Positions 35,130-42,658 of a DNA stretch of 46,400 nt are shown piece after piece. The position numbers and the translations under genes were made by a program. The notes under the pieces are model-generated. The model saw only the letters and a list, made by a program, of their open reading frames with translations, did no database searches and was not told the DNA's origin. Position 1 is the stretch's first letter. Every line of letters begins with the position of its first letter. The DNA is from Pseudomonadota bacterium (GTDB taxonomy: Bacteria; Pseudomonadota; Gammaproteobacteria; Burkholderiales; SG8-39). Location of the stretch: the NCBI GenBank assembly GCA_025352885.1, contig JANXRZ010000042.1, forward strand, positions 1 to 46,400, written 5' to 3'.

Positions 35130-35157
35130 AAAAACGGCCGCCCGGGTCGGGCAGCCG
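35130..35157 (-). terminator. Intergenic hairpin with U-run between binding-protein gene and livH (attenuator)
   Basis: Read on the minus strand: CGGCTGCCCG, a short loop, CGGGCGGCCG, then TTTTT. A 10-bp stem with one G-T pair makes a classic intrinsic terminator inside the operon. Partial termination here would yield more binding-protein mRNA than permease/ATPase mRNA, as is usual for ABC importers. Confidence 0.8.
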
Positions 35158-35176
35158 TTATCCACGCTGGATGAGG

Positions 35177-36463
35177 CTAGCGCTTGAAGCCGCCGGCGAT
35201 CCACTCGCCGCTCTTCACGCCTTCTGGCGGGTTCACTTTCTCGGCGGGGTAGCGCTTGACGTTCGTGACCGTCATTTTGCCGCCCACGACCTTGGACATG
35301 CCGTACACGGTCTCCATGATCGCCTGGTGGCCCTTGCCGTTGGACATGCGCACCGTGCCGCCGGGACCTTCGAAAGTGAGGTTCTCGAGGGCTGTTGCCA
35401 CCTGCTCGTTGGTCGGGCGCTTGCCGCCGTTCGCGGCCTGCGCTTTTTCCCAAGCGGCCTTGACGCCGAGGATGGCCTGCGCCATCTGGAAGGAGGCGTA
35501 GTTCGGCGGCACCTGGTAGCGGTCCTGGAACTCCTTGAGGAACCAGGTACTGAGCTCGTTCTTGGGCGCATACGGGCCGAACGGTCCGCGGGCGCCGATC
35601 ACCGTGCCATCGGGAATCTGCGCGGCCAGCTTGTACATTGCAGTCTCACCCGTGGTCAGGATGCCGGTGCTTTTCTTGAACAGGCCGCGCGGCGCCGCCT
35701 GCAGGAGCAGCGCTTCGAGGTCGCCGTCATAGAAGCTCGAGTGGATCACGTCCGCATTTGCGCCGAGCAGCGTGGAGATCTCGGTGTTGAACTGGCCGGC
35801 GAAGAGCTTGGGCATCTGGGACGTCTTGATCTGCACGCCGGGCACCAGCTGCTTCATCGCGGCCTCGAAATCGGACCAGGAATCCTGGCCCCAGGCGTAA
35901 TTTTGATTGATGCCCGCGATCGACTTCAGCTTGGGCTTCGCGTCCTTGATGTAGAGCGCGGCGCCGACGCTGTCCATGGTCGCGGTCGGCGAAGTGCGGA
36001 ACACATACTTGTAGCTGCCGTCCTCGAAGATGCGCGGCGTGCCGCAGTCGAAGAAGTTCGTGAGCTTCTTCAGCTCCTCGGCCACGGGCGCGATCGCCAG
36101 GCAATTGCCGCTCGACACGTAGCCGATTACGACATCAACGTTGCTGCGTTGCACGAGGTTGCGGTACTCCGTGACCTGGGTGGTGGTGCTGCCCGCTTCG
36201 TCGATGATCACGGCCTGGATCGGCGCGCCTCCGAAGCCCTTGGTCGAATAGGCGCCGGGACCCTTGCCTTCGTTCAGCCGCTCGATCACCACTTCGGCCG
36301 AGTTGCGCGCCGGCACGCCGAAGGGCGAAGCGGCGGGGCCGGAGAGGAAGGTCACCACGCCCACTTTAACGGGCGTCGCGTCCTGAGCGGACACGAGTGC
36401 CGGCGTGCCTCCTGCCGCGACGATTGTTGCAAGCATTGCGGCCACTTTATTAAGACGTTGCAT
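35177..36463 (-). CDS. ABC-transporter periplasmic binding protein, LivK-like
   Basis: A 428-residue type I periplasmic binding protein. The signal peptide MQRLNKVAAMLATIVAAGGT ends near AQ (residue 27). VKVGVVTFLSGPAASPFG, DVVIGYVSSGNCLAIAP and YAWGQDSWSDFEAAMKQL match the Leu/Ile/Val-binding group that also binds amides, urea or aromatic acids. It is first in a liv-type operon with the permeases and ATPases downstream. It is divergent from the flavoprotein gene with 145 bases between starts. The ligand need not be an amino acid. Confidence 0.92.
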   Translation of the reverse strand: MQRLNKVAAMLATIVAAGGTPALVSAQDATPVKVGVVTFLSGPAASPFGVPARNSAEVVIERLNEGKGPGAYSTKGFGGAPIQAVIIDEAGSTTTQVTEYRNLVQRSNVDVVIGYVSSGNCLAIAPVAEELKKLTNFFDCGTPRIFEDGSYKYVFRTSPTATMDSVGAALYIKDAKPKLKSIAGINQNYAWGQDSWSDFEAAMKQLVPGVQIKTSQMPKLFAGQFNTEISTLLGANADVIHSSFYDGDLEALLLQAAPRGLFKKSTGILTTGETAMYKLAAQIPDGTVIGARGPFGPYAPKNELSTWFLKEFQDRYQVPPNYASFQMAQAILGVKAAWEKAQAANGGKRPTNEQVATALENLTFEGPGGTVRMSNGKGHQAIMETVYGMSKVVGGKMTVTNVKRYPAEKVNPPEGVKSGEWIAGGFKR

Positions 36464-36608
36464 TTTGTCTCCTCTGTTTTCAGGTGCCGGCCGCTCGTGC
36501 GCTCGAGGAGCGCATCGGCGGGAATTTCTGGGGCGCGAAAATAGTCCTTCAAACGGCGACCGTGGTCAAGCAATGGTCGCGACTGACCCGGCGGCTATAC
36601 TTCGCGGC

Positions 36609-38387
36609 ATGGAGACAGGATTGCCTGCCGAACAGGCGGACTCACTGGCCGAAGTCACCGAAGAGTGGCTCGCCCGGCTCGAAACGGCGCTCGGGGCAGC
36701 GGACGCTTCCGCGCTCGAGAAGCTCTTCCATCCAGACTGTCATTGGCGCGACGTTCTCGCGCTGACCTGGCGCATCCGGACGGTGAGCGGGCGATCCGCG
36801 GTCCTCGAGCTATTGCGAGCGCAGGGCAGCGCAACAAAACCAGTGAAGTTCCGGTTGGACGAGCGCCGTACGCCGCCGCGCAGGGTGATGCGCGCAGGCA
36901 AGGCAACGATCGAGGCGCTTTTCTCGTTCGAGACAACGCAGGGACGAGGCAGCGGCGTGGTGCGGCTGACGCCAGCAGGCGAAGACGACGGCGAGCGCAA
37001 GGCCTGGACCGTTCTTACGTCCCTCGAGGAACTCAAGGGCCACGAAGAAGCGCTCGGGCGCGCGCGGCCGAAAGGCCAATCCTATTCGCGTGATTTTCGC
37101 GGACCGAACTGGCTCGATTTGCGCAAGGCCGCGGCCCTCTACACCGATCATGACCCGGAAGTGCTGGTCGTCGGCGGCGGGCACGCGGGCCTTTCGATTG
37201 CCGCGCGGCTCTCGCAGCTCAGGGTAGATACGCTGATCGTCGACCGCGGCGAGCGCATTGGCGACAACTGGCGCAAGCGCTATCACGCGCTCACGCTGCA
37301 CAACCAGGTCCAGGTCAACCACCTGCCTTACATGCCTTTCCCGCCGAGTTGGCCGGCCTATATTCCCAAGGACAAGCTCGCGGGATGGTTCGAGGCCTAT
37401 GTCGAGAGCATGGAGCTCAACTACTGGACGGGCACCGAATTCGAAGGCGGCTCGTATGACGAGAAGTCGGGACGCTGGAACGTCAGCTTGCGTAAGGTCG
37501 ATGGCACAAAGCGCACGCTGCATCCGCGTCACGTCGTCCTTGCCACCGGCGTAAGCGGGATTCCGAATCGGCCGGACATGCCCGGCCTCGAGAGATTCAA
37601 GGGGCCCGTCCTGCATTCGAGCCAGTACGAGGATGGCGGGCCGTGGGCGGGCAAGAGTGCGCTCGTCGTCGGCACCGGCAACAGCGGCCATGACATCGCG
37701 CAGGACCTGTACTCGGCGGGTGCAAGAGTGACGCTGGTGCAGCGCAGCCCGACGCTCATCACGAACATCGAGCCGAGCGCCCAGCTTGCTTATGCGCTCT
37801 ATGACGAAGGCCCGCCGCTCGAGGATTGCGACCTCATCGCCATGTCGCTTCCCTTGAAGCTTGCAAGGGAAAGCCACCGCCTTATGACGGAGCAGGGCCG
37901 AAAGCTCGACCGCGAGCTCCTCGAAGGCCTCGAGCGCGTGGGCTTCAAGCTCGATTTCGGCGATGAAGGCACCGGCTGGCAGTTCAAGTACCTTACGCGC
38001 GGCGGGGGCTATTACTTCAACGTCGGCTGCTCCGATCTCCTGGTCAAGCGAGAAGTGGGGCTGGTCCAATTTTCCGACATTGCGGAATTCGTGCCGGAGG
38101 GCGCGCGCTTGAAATCGGGCGAGGTGCTCAGCGCCGATCTCGTAGTCCTCGCAACCGGCTACAAGGGCCAGGAGTGGCTGGTGCGCAAACTGTTCGGGGA
38201 AGCGATGGCGGAGCGTGTCGGGCCGATATGGGGATTCGGCGAAGAGCAGGAATTGCGCAACATGTACATGCGCACGCCGCAGCCCGGCCTGTGGTTCATC
38301 GCGGGCAGCCTTGCGCAGTGCCGGATTTTCTCCCGCGCCCTGGCGCTGCAGGTCAAGGCGCTCGAGACCGGGCTGCTCAAGGAGTGA
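36609..38387 (+). CDS. NTF2-like/FMO-type flavin monooxygenase-like protein
   Basis: A 592-residue protein fusing an N-terminal NTF2-like domain (about residues 10-150: LARLETALGAADASALEKLF, then HPDCHWRDVL) to an FAD/NAD(P)H oxidoreductase. The FAD motif GGGHAGLSIAA starts at residue 189, ERIGDNWRKRYHALTLHN is FMO-like, and the NAD(P) motif VVGTGNSGHDIA follows; a late ATGYKGQ is typical too. ATG 36609 gives the family-like start; ATG 36573 (12 residues longer) is possible. TATACT at 36596 could be a -10. Divergence from the transporter suggests oxidation of the imported solute. Confidence 0.88.
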   Translation: METGLPAEQADSLAEVTEEWLARLETALGAADASALEKLFHPDCHWRDVLALTWRIRTVSGRSAVLELLRAQGSATKPVKFRLDERRTPPRRVMRAGKATIEALFSFETTQGRGSGVVRLTPAGEDDGERKAWTVLTSLEELKGHEEALGRARPKGQSYSRDFRGPNWLDLRKAAALYTDHDPEVLVVGGGHAGLSIAARLSQLRVDTLIVDRGERIGDNWRKRYHALTLHNQVQVNHLPYMPFPPSWPAYIPKDKLAGWFEAYVESMELNYWTGTEFEGGSYDEKSGRWNVSLRKVDGTKRTLHPRHVVLATGVSGIPNRPDMPGLERFKGPVLHSSQYEDGGPWAGKSALVVGTGNSGHDIAQDLYSAGARVTLVQRSPTLITNIEPSAQLAYALYDEGPPLEDCDLIAMSLPLKLARESHRLMTEQGRKLDRELLEGLERVGFKLDFGDEGTGWQFKYLTRGGGYYFNVGCSDLLVKREVGLVQFSDIAEFVPEGARLKSGEVLSADLVVLATGYKGQEWLVRKLFGEAMAERVGPIWGFGEEQELRNMYMRTPQPGLWFIAGSLAQCRIFSRALALQVKALETGLLKE

Positions 38388-38394
38388 ACCGACA

Positions 38395-38599
38395 GTGAAG
38401 ACGATCTTCGCGTTAGTCCTTGCCATAGTGGCCGGAAGCGTGTCGGCGCAGCCTGCTTATCCCGAGAAGAGCGTGCGCATCCTCGTTGGGTTCACGCCAG
38501 GTGTCGCGCCGGACCTCGCCGCGAGGATGCTCGCCGAAAAGCTTTCGGAAAGCCTCGGTAAACCGGTGGTTGTAGAGAACGTGACCGGTGCCGGCGGCA
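38395..38599 (+). pseudogene. Truncated Bug/TctC-type binding protein gene (5' 68 codons)
   Basis: GTG 38395, 7 bases after the flavoprotein stop, opens a standard Bug protein: signal KTIFALVLAIVAGSVSAQPA, then YPEKSVRILVGFTPGVAPDL and PVVVENVTGAGGN. The homology stops at GGN, where the IS terminal repeat begins. About four fifths of the usual 320 residues are missing, and the right flank of the IS does not continue it. The position suggests it was cotranscribed with the flavoprotein before disruption. Confidence 0.85.
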
Positions 38600-38626
38600 A
38601 CAGAAGTGGCCGCGCTTTTTTGAACA
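38600..38626 (+). repeat. IS left terminal inverted repeat
   Basis: Starts ACAGAAGTGGC and ends TTTTTTGAACA. It matches the reverse complement of 39967-39993 at 23 of 27 positions by eye. It cuts the Bug gene. Confidence 0.75.
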
Positions 38627-38692
38627 GCGCTATAAGTGGAAACTCTGGGTATGAAGTCGGACCGAGAGCGGTCTGGCATTGAGGAGTTTCTG

Positions 38693-39010
38693 ATGATGAA
38701 GAAGAAGGCGTCGGGGCGGCGTACTCGCCGTACCCACAATCCGGCGTTCAAGGCGCGAGTGGCTCTGGCTGCTTTTCGCGAAGATCGCACCCTGGCCCAG
38801 TTGTGCGAGCAGTTCGAGCTGCATCCCAACCAGATCACCGAGTGGAAGCGACAGTTGCTTGAGCGTGCTGCAGAGGTATTTGACGGCGGGTCCCGGGTAG
38901 AACCGGTGAATTTGGCGCCGCTGCACGCCAAGATCGGACAGCTGGCGCTGGAGAATGATTTTTTGGAAGGCGCGCTTACAAAAGCGGGATTGCTGAGCGC
39001 AAAGCCATGA
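38693..39010 (+). CDS. IS3-family transposase OrfA
   Basis: A 105-residue helix-turn-helix protein that binds the IS ends. RRTRRTHNPAFKARVALAAF, TLAQLCEQFELHPNQITEWK (recognition region) and the coiled tail LAPLHAKIGQLALENDFLEG match IS3-family OrfA. ATG 38693 follows GAGGAG; ATG 38651 upstream in frame is an alternative. The stop overlaps orfB's ATG as ATGA. The orfB frame is -1 relative to orfA, as needed for a frameshift fusion. Confidence 0.9.
   Translation: MMKKKASGRRTRRTHNPAFKARVALAAFREDRTLAQLCEQFELHPNQITEWKRQLLERAAEVFDGGSRVEPVNLAPLHAKIGQLALENDFLEGALTKAGLLSAKP
38959..38965 (+). other. Candidate -1 frameshift heptamer (T6G)
   Basis: TTTTTTG in orfA, set in frame as GAT TTT TTG. A -1 slip would continue through an open frame (no stop) via AERKAMIDR into orfB, giving the OrfAB transposase. 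Typical IS3 elements use A6G-type sites, and an ATGA overlap 42 bases on could also restart translation, so the mechanism is uncertain. Confidence 0.45.
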
Positions 39011-39837
39011 TTGACCGTGACCACCAGCTTTCCATCACACGCCAAGCCAAGCTGCTGAACATCAGCCGCGGGACGGTGTACTACCTGCCCCAGCCTGTCA
39101 GCCCGGCCGACCTGGCGCTGATGCGCAAAATTGACGAACTGCACCTGGAACATCCCTTCATGGGCGCGCGCATGTTGCGCGACCAGCTCAACCGGCAAGG
39201 CATTCGTGCCGGGCGGCGTCACATCAGAACGCTCATGCTTCGCATGGGCATCGAAGCCTTGGCGCCGCAGCCCGGCACCAGCAAAGCGACGCCTGGCAAC
39301 AAGGTCTACCCGTACCTGCTGCGCAAGCTGCCGATCACCCGCGCCAACCAGGTCTGGGCGCTGGACACCACCTACATCCCCATGGCGCGCGGTTTCGTCT
39401 ATCTCACTGCCGTGGTGGACGTGGCCTCGCGCTGCGTGCTGGCGCACAAGGTGGCGATCACGCTGGAAGCCGTTCACGCCAAGGAGGTCATCGAACAGGC
39501 CTTCGCGCGCTACGGAACGCCCGAGATCGTCAACACCGATCAGGGCAGCCAGTTCACCGCCATCGAGTTCACCGACACGGTTCTGGCCAGGGGCTGCAAG
39601 CTGTCCATGGACGGGCGTGGTGCCTGGCGCGACAACGTGTTCGTCGAGCGCCTGTGGCGCAGCGTTAAGTACGAGCGGGTGTATCTCAAGGCCTACGAGG
39701 GCGTGAGCGCGGCCAGAGCCGACATCGCTGACTACTTGGATTGGTACAACACGCATCGTCCGCATTCGAGTCTGGAGCGGCTTACGCCGCAAGAAAAGTA
39801 TTTGGCCGTCCTGCCTCAATTGAAACTGGCCGCGTAA
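39007..39837 (+). CDS. IS3-family transposase OrfB (DDE integrase domain)
   Basis: A 276-residue rve-type transposase. After an N-terminal HTH_21-like part (LEHPFMGARMLRDQLNRQGI), the catalytic acids are D in WALDTTYIPM, D in VNTDQGSQFT and E in FVERLWRSVKYE. It ends with the family YNTHRPHSSLERLTPQEKY. Full length with no visible defects, so it could be active. ATG 39007 overlaps the orfA stop. Confidence 0.93.
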   Translation: MIDRDHQLSITRQAKLLNISRGTVYYLPQPVSPADLALMRKIDELHLEHPFMGARMLRDQLNRQGIRAGRRHIRTLMLRMGIEALAPQPGTSKATPGNKVYPYLLRKLPITRANQVWALDTTYIPMARGFVYLTAVVDVASRCVLAHKVAITLEAVHAKEVIEQAFARYGTPEIVNTDQGSQFTAIEFTDTVLARGCKLSMDGRGAWRDNVFVERLWRSVKYERVYLKAYEGVSAARADIADYLDWYNTHRPHSSLERLTPQEKYLAVLPQLKLAA

Positions 39838-39966
39838 GATGAACATACCGGTGCGCCCCGAGTTGCCCACCGCGGCTTTGCGTTCGTCGCAAGCGACGCA
39901 CGCCGCCGTGGACAACTCTGCACCTTTGCCGATCCGCCCAGAGTCCACTTATAAATCGGGGAAAGT

Positions 39967-39993
39967 TGTTCAAACAAACGGAGCCACTTCTGT
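39967..39993 (-). repeat. IS right terminal inverted repeat
   Basis: On the minus strand it starts ACAGAAGTGGC and ends TTTGTTTGAACA. It is the partner of 38600-38626. Confidence 0.75.
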
Positions 39994-40052
39994 AGATGGA
40001 TCATCTCGTGAACGATCACGTATTCGGCGGGCGCTGCTGCCTTGGCAGAAAT
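39994..40052 (-). pseudogene. Remnant of a YgjP/SprT-like metallopeptidase gene
   Basis: Between the IS right end and a TAG at 40053-40055, the minus strand reads ISAKAAAPAEYVIVHEMIHL. The block YVIVHEMIHL matches the zinc-binding HExxH helix of the YgjP/DUF45 metallopeptidase group (YVVVHELxHL). Only about 20 codons remain; the rest on both sides is gone or shifted. It shows that the DNA right of the IS did not come from the Bug gene. A short match, so only moderately trustworthy. Confidence 0.35.
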
Positions 40053-40059
40053 CTATTCG

Positions 40060-40635
40060 TCAATGCGTGAAGTAAGCAGAAATACCCAAAGCAACACCCA
40101 CGGCAGAAATTGCGTAAACACCCCACTGCAACCATTTCTTCCGGGTCAGCAGGGCAATTGCGGATAGCGCAATGGCAATCTGCAGAAAAGTGGTGGCCAG
40201 GGCGTAGCGATGATGGACATGCAATTCGTGATCGGAACGCTCGTCCTGCGCTTTTGATTCGCTTTCAAATTTCTGGGCTTCTTTGGAAATATCGGCTTTC
40301 TCCTTCGCGTACCGCTCTATTTCCGCGGAGAACTTTTGCCGACTATCCTGAGGAACAAGAAGAACCGCCATTTCTGCCAGATTCTGCTTGTTGCTTTTCG
40401 CTTGATAAAAATTCCATTGATTGGCGGCTTCAGTCTTTTTGATAGCAGCCTCGTTTTTGTACATCAAAGCGCTGGCCTGGGTCGCGCCCCCTTCGTATGA
40501 AAGCACGGCGCCAATCGTCGCAAGTACTGCAGTGGTCAATGCAATGCGCCCGACAAAAGGGTCTTCGGCGCCGCGTTCGGCCGCCTTGTCGATCGTGTCT
40601 TCATGCGCTCCGCGGACTTCGAACTCTTCAGACAT
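40060..40635 (-). CDS. DUF4337 membrane protein
   Basis: A 191-residue protein matching DUF4337. It has an N-terminal helix (about residues 28-46: IALTTAVLATIGAVLSYEGG) and a charged coiled-coil middle (KTEAANQWNFYQAKSNKQNL, DISKEAQKFESESKAQDERS). Two C-terminal helices (about 146-162 and 170-187) end the protein. GGAGG precedes ATG 40635. The base composition is visibly poorer in G+C than the liv region. Function unknown. Confidence 0.85.
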   Translation of the reverse strand: MSEEFEVRGAHEDTIDKAAERGAEDPFVGRIALTTAVLATIGAVLSYEGGATQASALMYKNEAAIKKTEAANQWNFYQAKSNKQNLAEMAVLLVPQDSRQKFSAEIERYAKEKADISKEAQKFESESKAQDERSDHELHVHHRYALATTFLQIAIALSAIALLTRKKWLQWGVYAISAVGVALGISAYFTH

Positions 40636-40802
40636 CGGCTGCCTCCGGATTCATAGCTTCGAGCACGTCCAATGGGTCAGATAACGTGTTTATTTTTCTT
40701 TCATTGTGTCGAGGGGCCTCGTCGCCCCGCATCGGCCTTCTCTTCAGCCCTACTTCATGCACCATGGAGTCTGGGACTTTTCTTTTGGCATTGATTTTCC
40801 TC
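40636..40802 (-). promoter_or_regulatory. Spacer upstream of the DUF4337 gene
   Basis: A 167-base spacer between the DUF421 stop and the DUF4337 start. It is A+T rich around 40680-40700. A 5-bp GGGGC/GCCCC stem (about 40712-40727) has no U-run. A promoter for the DUF4337 gene is expected here, but no convincing boxes are seen. Confidence 0.3.
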
Positions 40803-41288
40803 CTAAATTGCTAAATGTTGAGCGCGAGGCCGCAGGGAGACTGTGATCTGCCCGTTGTTTTCCAACGTAGCGACATGAATGTTCTCGATCTCCGAGCAGC
40901 CGGCCGCTCTGAGGGCGGCACCCAGTTCATGGCGCGTCAGCAGTTCGCGGCGCATGACCTGTTCGTTGAGCACCCCGTTGTGGATAAGCGTGCGTGGTGT
41001 TCCCTCAATCCAGGCTTCCAGCTTCTTGCTTTTGAAAGTAACAAAGGCCACGCAATAGTGAAGCGCAATAAGAGTCGTGGCAGAAATTATTCCCCCCAGA
41101 ATGGTGTTGTCACCGCCATTCATTGCGTTCTGCACGGCATTGCTGAGAACAAGTAACAGTACCAAGTCAAAAGGCGCGAGTTGTCCGGTCTGGCGCTTGC
41201 CAGTAGCGCGCAGAATAACAAGCAGAAAAACGTACACGATCACGCCACGAAGGACAAATTCCCACCACGGCAAGCTCAGATTCCACAT
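40803..41288 (-). CDS. DUF421 (YetF-like) membrane protein
   Basis: A 161-residue protein with three N-terminal membrane helices and a soluble C-terminal domain. RATGKRQTGQLAPFDLVLLL and LVLSNAVQNAMNGGDNTILG are the DUF421 signature; IEGTPRTLIHNGVLNEQVMR, LTRHELGAALRAAGCSEIEN and VATLENNGQITVSL match the C-terminal part. AAGGAG precedes ATG 41288. The family is linked to spore or stress membrane proteins in other bacteria (YetF-like), role unknown. Confidence 0.9.
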   Translation of the reverse strand: MWNLSLPWWEFVLRGVIVYVFLLVILRATGKRQTGQLAPFDLVLLLVLSNAVQNAMNGGDNTILGGIISATTLIALHYCVAFVTFKSKKLEAWIEGTPRTLIHNGVLNEQVMRRELLTRHELGAALRAAGCSEIENIHVATLENNGQITVSLRPRAQHLAI

Positions 41289-41634
41289 AGATTCTCCTTT
41301 TCAATTCGCGAGGGAAACAGAATAAAGCCAACCAACGTATAGCCCCGCCTGCCGCATGCATATGCAGATGGGGCAATCGAACAATACGTCTTCGTTTCTG
41401 TGAATTGGTCCTTAAACACATCTAGCAGTCGTATTTTGCGGCCCGCTCGCCTATGTACGCTATCGCACGGTGAACTGCATACGAAGGTCGACAATCTCCT
41501 CCAAAATCTGCGGTCAAAACGTCAAAGAATCGAATCCTACTTTTCTTGCTCAAGTCTTCGATGTCCTCCGATTCATAAAAACGCGAGATGCGGCTGCACT
41601 CTTCGGAGTGTGACCGTCGCTGAAGGAGATTCAG
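41289..41634. other. Intergenic region between the divergent DUF421 and gnd genes
   Basis: 346 bases without a confident gene; it must hold both divergent promoters. A minus-strand frame (41640 to 41422, starting only at TTG) encodes 72 residues with a protein-like middle (YESEDIEDLSKKSRIRFFDV), but it has no SD or ATG and overlaps the gnd start. I do not call it a gene, though it could be a decayed one. No clear promoter boxes or terminator. Confidence 0.4.
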
Positions 41635-42657
41635 ATGCAAATCGGGATGATTGGATTGGGTCGCATGGGCGCAAGCTTGGCGCGACGTTTAACGAATGAC
41701 GGTCACAAGTGTGTCGTCTATGACATGAACCCTGCGGCGGTCGAGAACGCCTCTGGGCCCGATGTAAAAGGCACCGCATCGATCAAAGACCTTGTTTCGA
41801 ACCTGACCCAACCTCGCGCAGTCTGGGTGATGGTGCCCGCCGCCGTGACCGGTAAGACCATTGAGGAAGTGGCAGCATGTATGGACGCGGGCGACATCAT
41901 CATCGATGGCGGAAATAGTTACTACCGCGACGATCTCGTTAGAGCAAAAGCGCTCGGACCCAAGGGTATCCACTTCGTCGACTGTGGAACTAGCGGAGGG
42001 GTATTCGGACTGGATCGCGGATTCTGCCTGATGATCGGCGGCGAAGAGCAAGTGGTCGGGCACCTGGAGCCGATCTTCAGAAGCATCGCCCCAGGCGTCG
42101 GCTCAGGGCGGCGTACGCCAAGCTTGCAAGGGTCGCTCGGCACTGCCGAGCAAGGGTATTTGCATTGTGGGCCAACCGGGGCGGGGCATTTCGTGAAGAT
42201 GGTCCACAACGGCATCGAATACGGGATCATGGCGGCGTATGCAGAAGGGCTGAATGTTCTTGCAAACGCCAATGCGGGGAAGCACACGCGCGAAGCGGAT
42301 GCAGAAACGACGCCTTTGCGAGACCCGGAGTGCTACCAGTACGATATGGACGTGCCGGCGATCGCCGAGCTCTGGCGCCGGGGCAGCGTAATCGGGTCAT
42401 GGCTGCTCGATCTTACTGCGGCAGCGCTCGCCAGCGATCCGGGGCTCAAGGACTTCGCCGGCCGGGTGTCGGATTCAGGCGAGGGACGGTGGACGGTGGA
42501 AGCAGCCATAGACACGGCCGTACCCGTCCCGGTTCTGAGCGCGGCGCTCTTCCAGCGATTCAGCTCGCGTGGCAATTCGGATTTCGCCGATCGAGTGTTG
42601 TCTGCAATGCGTAAGCAGTTTGGCGGCCACGAAGAAAAAAAATCGGGAAGGGGCTGA
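41635..42657 (+). CDS. gnd: 6-phosphogluconate dehydrogenase, decarboxylating (short NAD-type)
   Basis: A 340-residue enzyme oxidising and decarboxylating 6-phosphogluconate to ribulose-5-phosphate. The nucleotide motif [16 protein letters not shown] is at residues 4-19. The substrate site [12 protein letters not shown] and [12 protein letters not shown], the catalytic-Lys region [14 protein letters not shown], and a late [16 protein letters not shown] follow. The short length (not about 470) and lack of the long tail mark the GndA/YqeC-like group, often NAD-dependent; cofactor use is inferred. A strong SD (AAGGAG) precedes ATG 41635. zwf follows after 1 base. Confidence 0.93.
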   Translation: MQIGMIGLGRMGASLARRLTNDGHKCVVYDMNPAAVENASGPDVKGTASIKDLVSNLTQPRAVWVMVPAAVTGKTIEEVAACMDAGDIIIDGGNSYYRDDLVRAKALGPKGIHFVDCGTSGGVFGLDRGFCLMIGGEEQVVGHLEPIFRSIAPGVGSGRRTPSLQGSLGTAEQGYLHCGPTGAGHFVKMVHNGIEYGIMAAYAEGLNVLANANAGKHTREADAETTPLRDPECYQYDMDVPAIAELWRRGSVIGSWLLDLTAAALASDPGLKDFAGRVSDSGEGRWTVEAAIDTAVPVPVLSAALFQRFSSRGNSDFADRVLSAMRKQFGGHEEKKSGRG

Positions 42658-42658
42658 C

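Larger units (their letters stand above)
38600..39993 (+). mobile_element. IS3-family insertion sequence
   Basis: Two overlapping transposase frames lie between imperfect terminal inverted repeats. The left end is 38600-38626 and the right end 39967-39993; by eye 23 of 27 bases match, the outer 11 (ACAGAAGTGGC) perfectly. Both also carry an inner ATAAGTGG...CTCTGGG, spaced differently from the TGAACA. If the true ends are the TG..CA at 38621 and 39972, the element is 1352 bp rather than 1394. No target-site duplication is visible, and the two flanks belong to unrelated genes, implying rearrangement after insertion. Confidence 0.9.

Noticed and set aside
38413..39948. Minus-strand frame of 511 codons over the IS
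   Set aside because: Antisense to the transposase frames; composition is Arg/His/Val rich, with no motif.
41422..41640. 72-codon minus-strand frame between DUF421 and gnd
   Set aside because: Starts only at TTG, lacks an SD and overlaps the gnd start. It may be a decayed gene but cannot be supported.
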